Assembly (NCBI GenBank): GCA_036391875.1
Contig: DASVZA010000003.1
Coordinates: 62,001-126,000, forward strand
Length of the DNA stretch: 64,000 bases
Direction of reading: 5' to 3'
Origin: Parasulfuritortus sp036391875
GTDB lineage: Bacteria; Pseudomonadota; Gammaproteobacteria; Burkholderiales; Thiobacillaceae
Shown here: one piece after another, positions 35,404-41,939 of the stretch
Numbering within the stretch: position 1 is the first letter of the stretch
How the letters are laid out: each line of letters begins with the position of its first letter
Made by a program: the position numbers and the translations under genes
The notes under the pieces: model-generated
The model's database searches: none
What the model saw: only the letters and a program-made list of their open reading frames with translations
Told to the model about the DNA's origin: nothing

Positions 35404-36351
35404 TCAATGCTTGCTGTAGTCGAGACGCTGCTGGACGAAGCCCATCAGCAGATCGAGGACGATGCCGACGCCGCCGATCACGCCGATGGCGATGATGATG
35501 GAAGAGACGTTCAGGTTGTTCCATTCGTCCCAGACCCAGAAGCCGATGCCGACGCCGCCGGTCAGCATCTCGGCCGCGACGATCACCATCCAGGCGATGC
35601 CCAGCGACAGGCGCATGCCGGTCACCACGTAGGGCAAGGTGGCCGGGAAGAGCACCCGCCGGACCAGTTCCAGCTTGCCCAGCTTCAGCACCGCGGCGAC
35701 GTTCATGTAGTCCTGCGGGATGGCCTTCACGCCGGCCGCGGTGTTGATGATCATCGGCCAGATGCAGGTGATGAAGATGACGAAGATCGCCGACGGGTCG
35801 ACCGCCTTGAACAACATCAGGCCGATCGGCAGCCAGGCCAGCGGCGAAACCGGCTTGAGGATCTGGATCAGCGGCGTGAAGGCCATGCGCACGCCGTCGC
35901 TCATGCCCATCATGAAGCCGAGCGGGATGCCAACCAGCGCGGCCAGGCCGAAGCCGGCGCCGACCCGGCCCAGCGAGTACAGCAGCTGCCAGCCGATGCC
36001 CATGTCGTTGGGACCGTTGTCGTAGAACGGATGGGCCAGCACGTCCTTGGCGTGGTCCCAGGTCTGGCCGGGAGTCGGGAAGCCGTGCGCGACATGGTCA
36101 TGGATGTAGATCCAGGCCGCGAGGATGACGGCGAAGGTGAGCAGCGGCAGCAGGATGCTCTTCAAGATGGCGGCCGTCTTTTCCCGCCGCACCCGGTCCT
36201 GCAGCAACGGCACCGGACGAGGCGCGACCGCCGGCGTGGCGGGTGCGGGGCCGGCCTCGGTTTCCGGCAGTTTCAGGATGGTCGCCTCGCTGCCGTCGGC
36301 GTCCGGCGTATCGGCCGGCACCGCGTTCAGGGGAAGGATTTGCGCGCTCAT
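35404..36351 (-). CDS. nrtB: Nitrate ABC transporter permease
   Basis: 315 residues. The first 75 or so residues are a Pro/Ala-rich cytoplasmic extension; then six membrane helices follow, with the EAA-type loop MNVAAVLKLGKLELVRRVLFPATLPYV. It starts at the ATG at 36351 (MSAQILPLNAVPAD) after AAAGGAAC; the much longer open frame above is a shadow of nrtA. Forms the membrane channel with the binding protein NrtA and ATPase NrtD. Confidence 0.94.
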   Translation of the reverse strand: MSAQILPLNAVPADTPDADGSEATILKLPETEAGPAPATPAVAPRPVPLLQDRVRREKTAAILKSILLPLLTFAVILAAWIYIHDHVAHGFPTPGQTWDHAKDVLAHPFYDNGPNDMGIGWQLLYSLGRVGAGFGLAALVGIPLGFMMGMSDGVRMAFTPLIQILKPVSPLAWLPIGLMLFKAVDPSAIFVIFITCIWPMIINTAAGVKAIPQDYMNVAAVLKLGKLELVRRVLFPATLPYVVTGMRLSLGIAWMVIVAAEMLTGGVGIGFWVWDEWNNLNVSSIIIAIGVIGGVGIVLDLLMGFVQQRLDYSKH

Positions 36352-36404
36352 GGATGTTCCTTTCTGGATGGGTTCCCCGCTCGGCGGGCGGGGGGCGGCC
36401 CGGT

Positions 36405-37826
36405 CTATTTGTTCAACTGCGCCAGCTTGTGCAGGTCGACCTTGTAGTTGGCGACCTTGAAGCCCTTCAGGTATGCCATCAGGTGATTGGGGTCGTAGGT
36501 CATGCCGTCGAAGAACAGGTCCGGCCCCATCGGGATCGGGGCGGTGGCCTGCTTCAGCAGCCAGGGCGCCTTGTGGTGGCCCTCCGTCTTCCAGTCGATG
36601 GTGGGCGCGGCGACGCCGACTTCCTTGGCCGCCTCGCGGTACAGGCCGGGCAGATAGATCGACGCCGCGGCCTTCCGGATATCGAGCGGCTTGTCCAACT
36701 GGCCCCAGCGATACATCTGGGTGATGAACCAGACCGCATGCGACTGCCAGGGGAAGTTGGCGGCATAGCGCTGGAACACGTTGAAGTCGGGCAGCCGGGC
36801 CGGGGCTTCGTCCTTGCTGTAGCGCCAGGTGCCGGTCATCGAGTTGTCGACCACCTCGACCGGGGCGTTGACGTAGGACTTGGCCGCGATGATGCGCACC
36901 ACCTCCTTGCGGTTCTCCGCCCTGTCGGCCCATTCCGCGGCCTCGATCAAGGCCTTCACGACGGCCTTGTGGGTGTTCGGATACTTGTCCGCCCAGGCCA
37001 GGTTGACCCCGAACACCTTCTCCGGATTGTTGTTCCAGAGTTCGTAGCTGGTGACGACGGACTTGCCGATGCCCAGCTCGACGGCGCGCTGGTTCCAGGG
37101 CTCGCCGACGCAGTAGCCGACGATGTTGCGGGACTGCAGGTTGGCCACCATCTGGGGCGGCGGGATGACGATCAGGCGGACGTCCTGGTCCGGGTCGATG
37201 CCGGCCGAGGCCATCCAGTAGCGGATCTGGTAGTTGTGGGTGGAGACCGGGAACACCTGGGCGAAGGTCATGGGCTCGCGGCCCGCCTTCTTGTCGGCGT
37301 CGATGACCTTCTTCAGCGCCACGGCGGTCGTCGGGCGATGCTTCATGGCCTCGGGATCGGCCTGCATCATCCGCTCGTACAGTTCGTTCGAGACGGTGAT
37401 GCCGTTGCCGTTCAGGTCCATGCTGAACGCGGTCACCGTCGGCTTGGGCAGCGCGCCCACGCCCAGCGTGGCGGCGATCGGCATGCCGGCCAGCATGTGG
37501 GCGCCGTCCAGCGCGCCGATGGAAACCTTGTCGCGGATGTTGGCCCAGGACGCTTCCTTGGAGACGCTGACGTCGAGGCCGTACTTCTTGAAGAAGCCCT
37601 TTTCGTAAGCCACGACGATGGGCGCGCAATCGGTCAGGGGGATGATGCCCAACGTCAGGGCGGTCTTTTCCAGACGCTCCGAACCGCCCGCCCAGGCGGC
37701 GTTGCGGATGCCGGGCGGGACCAGGGTCATGAGCGCGGCGGCGGCGGAAAGGGTGGCGGTCTTTTTCATGAAATCCCGCTTGCCGGCATCGATAACGGGT
37801 GCGTCGGGCGAAACCTGATTTTCCAT
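36405..37826 (-). CDS. nrtA: Nitrate ABC transporter substrate-binding protein
   Basis: 473 residues. N-terminal twin-arginine-like signal (KRDFMKKTATLSAAAALMTL, with Lys-Arg instead of Arg-Arg). NrtA/NasF family blocks: LGIIPLTDCAPIVVAYEKGF, SIGALDGAHMLAGMP, GYCVGEPWNQRAVE and HKAPWLLKQATAPIPMGP. Binds nitrate in the periplasm. Start ATG at 37826 after GGAGC; the upstream in-frame extension is the leader RNA. First gene of the nrtABD-nasA operon, behind a sigma-54-type promoter and an antitermination leader. Confidence 0.94.
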   Translation of the reverse strand: MENQVSPDAPVIDAGKRDFMKKTATLSAAAALMTLVPPGIRNAAWAGGSERLEKTALTLGIIPLTDCAPIVVAYEKGFFKKYGLDVSVSKEASWANIRDKVSIGALDGAHMLAGMPIAATLGVGALPKPTVTAFSMDLNGNGITVSNELYERMMQADPEAMKHRPTTAVALKKVIDADKKAGREPMTFAQVFPVSTHNYQIRYWMASAGIDPDQDVRLIVIPPPQMVANLQSRNIVGYCVGEPWNQRAVELGIGKSVVTSYELWNNNPEKVFGVNLAWADKYPNTHKAVVKALIEAAEWADRAENRKEVVRIIAAKSYVNAPVEVVDNSMTGTWRYSKDEAPARLPDFNVFQRYAANFPWQSHAVWFITQMYRWGQLDKPLDIRKAAASIYLPGLYREAAKEVGVAAPTIDWKTEGHHKAPWLLKQATAPIPMGPDLFFDGMTYDPNHLMAYLKGFKVANYKVDLHKLAQLNK

Positions 37827-37838
37827 CTTCGTTGCTCC

Positions 37839-37937
37839 AAAAAAAAACGGCGCCCGACCCTGGTGAGGGTGGGACGCCGTTGTCCAAATTGACTGCATGT
37901 GAGGAGGATTTTGCCGACGCACCTTTGCGCCGGCAAA
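37839..37937 (-). promoter_or_regulatory. Complete two-hairpin ANTAR leader with terminator upstream of nrtA
   Basis: Minus-strand RNA. P1 is an 11-bp stem TTTGCCGGCGC / GCGTCGGCAAA (one G-U) with hexaloop AAAGGT at 37910-37937. P2 is GGAC-AACGGC-GTCC at 37872-37885. Both loops have A1 and G4, the ANTAR recognition bases. P2 overlaps the 5' arm of the terminator CGGCGTCCCACCCT-cacc-AGGGTCGGGCGCCG (37848-37879), followed by nine T (37839-37847). Binding of an ANTAR dimer would hold P1-P2 and block termination. Confidence 0.88.
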
Positions 37938-37945
37938 CCAGTATC

Positions 37946-37961
37946 AGCAAAGCCCATGCCA
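37946..37961 (-). promoter_or_regulatory. Sigma-54 promoter of nrtA operon
   Basis: Minus strand TGGCATGGGCTTTGCT matches TGGCACG-N4-TTGCW except C6 to T. The -12 element lies nine bases upstream of the P1 hairpin, so the transcript would begin at or just before P1. Confidence 0.8.
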
Positions 37962-38025
37962 ACACTCAAAACATTTAAATACAATAACTTATGAAACACC
38001 TAAAGCCAACCGCACCGTTTAAACC

Positions 38026-38065
38026 GCCCCAGGCTGGGGCACCGCGCACCAGATGAGCATGGTGC
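38026..38065 (-). terminator. Inverted repeats downstream of nasT, possible terminator
   Basis: Just after the nasT stop there are two hairpins in a row on the minus strand: GCACCA..TGGTGC (38046-38065) and GCCCCAG-C-CTGGGGC (38026-38040), the second followed by GGTTTAAA. The T-run is short, so termination may be weak. The half-sites GCACCA and TGGTGC also resemble NtrC half-sites, but at a spacing 5 bp longer than usual. Confidence 0.4.
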
Positions 38066-38082
38066 CGCGGCGCGGTTTGGCC

Positions 38083-38664
38083 TCAGGCTGCCTCCAGCAC
38101 CCGCCTGGCGACTTCCGTGATCCGCACCCGGCTCGCCATCGCTTCGCGGCGCAGGCTCTGGTAGGCCGCCTCTTCCGACAGATTCCCGGTCCTCATCAGA
38201 TGGCGCTTGGCCTGCTCGACCAGCTTGTGTTCCTGCAATTCCTGGCGGGCGCGCAGCATGTCGGTGTGCATGCCCTGCCAGGCCTCGAAGCGGACCTGGG
38301 CCAGCTGCAGCAGCGGCCGAATGCGCTCCGCGCGCAGGCCGTCGACCACATAGCAGGCGACGCCCGCCGCCACGGCCGAGCGCATGGCCTCGGACGAATC
38401 GTCCTGGCTGAACATGACGATCGGCCGGGGACTGGATTCGCTCATCAGGCAGACCTGTTCCAGGGTGTCCCGGCTGGGCGAATCGATGTCCATGATGATG
38501 CTGTCCGGCTGGAGCTCCTCGACCCAGCGCGGCAGATCGATGGCGCGGTCGAGCCGGCCGACGAAACAATGCTGGGGCATGTCGTGCGACATCGCCGCCA
38601 GCAAGTCGTCCAGCCGGCGCTTCGACTGGCCGACCACCAGGATCTTGAGCGCGCCTTCGTTCAC
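38083..38664 (-). CDS. nasT: NasT-type response regulator with ANTAR RNA-binding domain
   Basis: 193 residues. Degenerate receiver domain (ILVVGQSKRRLDDL; Asp59 in IIMDIDSP; the conserved Lys is replaced in CYVVDGL) followed by ANTAR (residues about 130-190: LVEQAKRHLMRTGNLSEEAAYQ, RITEVARRVLEAA). NasT proteins bind leader hairpins to prevent termination and are normally inhibited by NasS, a soluble NrtA-like protein. No nasS is seen in the window. It starts with GTG at 38664, overlapping the nirD stop (GTGA). Lying inside the nirB operon, it would control its own leader. Confidence 0.92.
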   Translation of the reverse strand: MNEGALKILVVGQSKRRLDDLLAAMSHDMPQHCFVGRLDRAIDLPRWVEELQPDSIIMDIDSPSRDTLEQVCLMSESSPRPIVMFSQDDSSEAMRSAVAAGVACYVVDGLRAERIRPLLQLAQVRFEAWQGMHTDMLRARQELQEHKLVEQAKRHLMRTGNLSEEAAYQSLRREAMASRVRITEVARRVLEAA

Positions 38665-38972
38665 GCGGCTTCGAGGTAGACGGCGCCGGCCTCGACCCTG
38701 ACCGGCAGTCCCTCGGCCTGGCCGACGTCGGGCGCGACGGCCTGGCCGCTGGCCAGCTCGATGCTCCAGTTGTGCAGCGGGCAGGTCACCCGCCTGCCGC
38801 AGACCATGCCCTGCGAGAGCTGGCCGCCCTTGTGCGGACAGCGGTCGACCAGGGCATAGACCTCGTCCTCGGCGGTGCGGAACAGGGCCACGCGCCGGCC
38901 GCCATGCTCGACCACGCGGGTGCCCTGGGCGGGGATGTCGGACAGGCTGCCGACGAGTATCCAGTTGGACAT
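38661..38972 (-). CDS. nirD: Nitrite reductase (NADH) small subunit
   Basis: 103 residues, Rieske-type fold with CPHKGGQLSQG and CPLHNWSIEL, the two Cys-x-His pairs for a [2Fe-2S] cluster. In this family the cluster may or may not be present; here all four ligands are. Works with NirB in NAD(P)H-dependent reduction of nitrite to ammonium. Begins 28 bp after nirB and overlaps nasT by 4 bp. Confidence 0.95.
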   Translation of the reverse strand: MSNWILVGSLSDIPAQGTRVVEHGGRRVALFRTAEDEVYALVDRCPHKGGQLSQGMVCGRRVTCPLHNWSIELASGQAVAPDVGQAEGLPVRVEAGAVYLEAA

Positions 38973-39000
38973 GTTGGTTCTCCTCTTATGTGCGGGGATA

Positions 39001-41469
39001 TCAGACCAGCGCCATGCCGGCGGCGGCCAGGAGCGGCGTGAACTCGTGCGCCTGCTTGCCGTTGACGCGTTCCAGCCAGGGGTCCTGCTCGATCTGCAGG
39101 GCGAACAGCAGGCGCTCGTACAGTTCGCGCCGGCCGGCCGCGTCCTCCAGCACCTTCCGCTTCACGTAATCGAGCCCGACCCGTGCGACGTAGTGGACTG
39201 TGCGCTCCAGGTAGATGGCCTCCTCGCGGTAGAGCTGAAGGAAGGCGCCGGAATACTCCAGGACCTCCTCGGGCGATTTGACCTTGACCAGGAACTGGGC
39301 CACCTCGGTCTTGATGCCGCCGTTGCCGGCGACGTAGATCTCCCAGCCGGAGTCGACGCCGATGATGCCGACGTCCTTGATCGCCACCTCGGCGCAGTTG
39401 CGCGGGCAGCCGGACACCGCCAGCTTGACCTTGTGCGGCGCCCACATCTTGTAGAGCGCCTTCTCCAGCTTGATGCCCATCTCCATCGAGGCCTGGGTGC
39501 CGAACCGGCACCACTCCGAGCCGACGCAGGTCTTCACCGTGCGCATGGCCTTGCCGTAGGCGTGGCCGGAGGGCATGTCGAGGTCGCGCCAGATGGCCGG
39601 CAGGTCGGCCTTCTTGACGCCGAGCAGGTCGATGCGCTGGCCGCCGGTCACCTTCACGGTCGGGATGGCGTACTTCTCGGCCACCACGGCGATCTTCTTC
39701 AGCTCGGCCGGCGTGGTGATGCCGCCCCACATCCGGGGCACCACCGAGAAGGTGCCGTCCTTCTGGATGTTGGCGTGGGCGCGCTCGTTGATGAAGCGGG
39801 ACTGCGGATCGTCGACCGCCTCGCCCGGCCAGGTCGAGATCAGGTAGTAGTTGAGCGCCGGCCGGCAGGTCGGGCAGCCGTTCGGCGTGCGCCATTCCAG
39901 GAAGGCCATGGTCTCGGGAATGCCGGTCAGGTGCTGGTCGCGGATTGCGGCACGCACCTCGAGATGGGTGTGGTCGGTACAGCCGCACATGGGCTTTTCC
40001 TTGGGCGTCGCCGAATAGTCGCCGCCCACGGTCGCCATCAGGATCTGCTCCACTAGCCCGGTGCAGGAGCCGCAGGAGGCCGAGGCCTTGGTGAACTTGC
40101 GCACGTCCTCCACGGTGAACAGGCCGTGGCTCTTGATCGCCTTGACGATGTCGCCCTTGCAGACGCCGTTGCAGCCGCACACCTCGGCCGTGTCAGACAT
40201 CGCCGCGGCGCGGTTCTGGCCCTGGTGGCCGAGGTTGCCGCAATGGTCCTGGCCGAACATCAGGTGGTCGCGCAGGTCGGTCAGCTTGCGCCCCTCGCGC
40301 AGCAACTGGAAGTACCAGCTGCCGTCCACCGTGTCACCGTACAGGCAGGCGCCGACCAGCCGGTCGTCCTTCAGCACCAGCTTCTTGTAGATGCCGGCGA
40401 TGGGGTCGGCGTAGGTGATCGTGTCGGCCTCCTCGCCGCCCATGAAGTCGCCGGCCGAGAACAGCTCGATGCCGGTCACCTTGAGCTTGGTCGAGGTCAA
40501 CGAACCGGTGTAGCGGCCGTAGCCCAGTTCGGCCAGATGGTTGGCGCACACCTTGGCCTGCTCGAACAGGGGCGCGACCAGGCCGTAGGCGATGCCGCGG
40601 TGATTGGCGCATTCGCCCAGGGCATAGACGCGCGGATCGGTCACCGTCTGCAGGGTGTCGCCGACCACGATGCCGCGCTCGCAATGCAGGCCGGACGACT
40701 CGGCCAGCGCGGTGTTGGGCCGGATGCCGGCGGCCATGACCACGAGGTCGGCCGGAATGCTGTCGCCGTCCTTGAAGCGGACCGCGGCGACCCGGCCGCC
40801 CGCGCCGGCCACCAGTTCGGCGGTCTGCCGCTGCAGCAGGAATTTCATGCCCTTGGCCTCGAGGTTCTTCTGCATCAGCCGGGCCGCCGGCTCGTCGAGC
40901 TGGCGCTCCATCAGCCAGGTCCCGAGATGGACCACCGTTACCGCCATGCCCCGCTTCATCAGGCCGTTGGCGGCCTCCAGGCCGAGCAGGCCGCCGCCGA
41001 TGACCACGGCATGCTGGTAGTCCGCAGCGGCCTCGAGCATGGTCCCGACATCGGCGATGTCGCGGAAGCCGACCACGCCCGGCAGCTGCGCGCCCGGCAC
41101 CGGCAGCATGAACGGCCTGGAACCGGTGGCGATGAGCAGCCGGTCGTAGCCGGCGCGGGTGCCGTCCTCCGCCTCGACGAAACGCCGGCTGCGGTCGATC
41201 CGCACCACCTTCTTGCCCATGTGCAGGGCGATGCCGTGCTCGGCATACCAGTCCGGGCGGTTGAGGACGATTTCATCGACCGTCTGCTCGCCGGCCAGGA
41301 CCGGCGACAGCAGGATGCGGTTGTAGTTGGGATGCGGCTCCTCGCCGAAAACGGTGATGTCGTACAGGTCGGGGGCCAGCTTGAGCAGTTCCTCCAGGGC
41401 CCGCACGCCGGCCATGCCGTTGCCCACGAGAACCAGCTTCGAACGTGTATCGGGGGTCATGAGCGCCAT
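39001..41469 (-). CDS. nirB: Nitrite reductase (NADH) large subunit
   Basis: 822 residues. FAD fold at the N-terminus (LVLVGNGMAGVRALEEL), NAD fold (VVIGGGLLGLEAANGL), BFD-like [2Fe-2S] domain (CGCNGVCKG, CGSCTG), and a second short CGC motif. The sirohaem/[4Fe-4S] domain has TCVGSEWCRFG and SGCPRNCAE. Six-electron reduction of nitrite to ammonium with NADH. Start ATG at 41469 after AAAGGAAA; residues upstream in frame are the leader. First gene of nirB-nirD-nasT, under a sigma-54-type promoter and an ANTAR leader. Confidence 0.96.
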   Translation of the reverse strand: MALMTPDTRSKLVLVGNGMAGVRALEELLKLAPDLYDITVFGEEPHPNYNRILLSPVLAGEQTVDEIVLNRPDWYAEHGIALHMGKKVVRIDRSRRFVEAEDGTRAGYDRLLIATGSRPFMLPVPGAQLPGVVGFRDIADVGTMLEAAADYQHAVVIGGGLLGLEAANGLMKRGMAVTVVHLGTWLMERQLDEPAARLMQKNLEAKGMKFLLQRQTAELVAGAGGRVAAVRFKDGDSIPADLVVMAAGIRPNTALAESSGLHCERGIVVGDTLQTVTDPRVYALGECANHRGIAYGLVAPLFEQAKVCANHLAELGYGRYTGSLTSTKLKVTGIELFSAGDFMGGEEADTITYADPIAGIYKKLVLKDDRLVGACLYGDTVDGSWYFQLLREGRKLTDLRDHLMFGQDHCGNLGHQGQNRAAAMSDTAEVCGCNGVCKGDIVKAIKSHGLFTVEDVRKFTKASASCGSCTGLVEQILMATVGGDYSATPKEKPMCGCTDHTHLEVRAAIRDQHLTGIPETMAFLEWRTPNGCPTCRPALNYYLISTWPGEAVDDPQSRFINERAHANIQKDGTFSVVPRMWGGITTPAELKKIAVVAEKYAIPTVKVTGGQRIDLLGVKKADLPAIWRDLDMPSGHAYGKAMRTVKTCVGSEWCRFGTQASMEMGIKLEKALYKMWAPHKVKLAVSGCPRNCAEVAIKDVGIIGVDSGWEIYVAGNGGIKTEVAQFLVKVKSPEEVLEYSGAFLQLYREEAIYLERTVHYVARVGLDYVKRKVLEDAAGRRELYERLLFALQIEQDPWLERVNGKQAHEFTPLLAAAGMALV

Positions 41470-41491
41470 GTCGATTTCCTTTCGCGTAAGC

Positions 41492-41539
41492 AAAAAAAAA
41501 CGTCCATCTCCCGCATAAGGAGATGGACGCCGTTGTCCA
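41492..41539 (-). promoter_or_regulatory. ANTAR-type antitermination leader of nirB operon
   Basis: Minus-strand RNA: P2 hairpin TGGAC-AACGGC-GTCCA at 41524-41539, identical in stem and loop to the FNT leader. It overlaps the terminator CGTCCATCTCC..GGAGATGGACG (41501-41529, 11 perfect pairs) followed by nine T (41492-41500). No hexaloop P1 lies between the predicted start site and P2. The hairpin GATTGCT..AGCAATC at 41556-41574 has a five-base loop and overlaps the -12 box. Confidence 0.83.
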
Positions 41540-41567
41540 TAGATTGATGTCAGTCGATTGCTAATGT

Positions 41568-41583
41568 AGCAATCCCCATGCCA
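41568..41583 (-). promoter_or_regulatory. Sigma-54 promoter of nirB operon
   Basis: Minus strand TGGCATGGGGATTGCT matches TGGCACG-N4-TTGCW except C6 to T, the same deviation as the nrtA promoter. Predicted start site near 41557, giving a short leader of about 18 bases before P2. Confidence 0.8.
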
Positions 41584-41634
41584 TTGACCGGAGGCCGTCA
41601 TTGCTGGAGATTCGGGGCCTTCCGGCCGGAAAGA

Positions 41635-41651
41635 TGCACTACACGGGTGCA
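41635..41651. promoter_or_regulatory. Candidate NtrC binding site upstream of nirB
   Basis: TGCACTACACGGGTGCA fits the NtrC consensus TGCACCA-N3-TGGTGCA at 12 of 14 defined positions and lies about 50 bp upstream of the -24 box. An overlapping GGTGCACGCTGCACC (41646-41660) may extend it. The pairing with a sigma-54 promoter supports nitrogen-limitation control. Confidence 0.6.
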
Positions 41652-41939
41652 CGCTGCACCGTATCGGCCTGCTCCCCCGGCCCATGGCGGCCTGGAACAG
41701 GACGAATAAACTTTGGCGGAAATGGGGTTAAAATACGCAAAAGTATGGATGTACCAGGCCCGTCCGACGCGGAAACGGGCTACCATCAACGGCACGAGCC
41801 CGCACCCGTAGGGGACACCAGCGGCGGCTGTCGGTACCGGGATTACGACGCGGGTAAACCGCGCTTGTTGCCATCCCACCGTTACCTCTATGATTTACGC
41901 ATAGCCCTTTTTCACCGCTGAACTTTTTTGCGGTAACCG

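Noticed and set aside
38046..38065. GCACCA..TGGTGC as an NtrC site for nrtA
   Set aside because: Half-sites fit but the gap is 8 rather than 3 bases; it more likely forms a hairpin after nasT.
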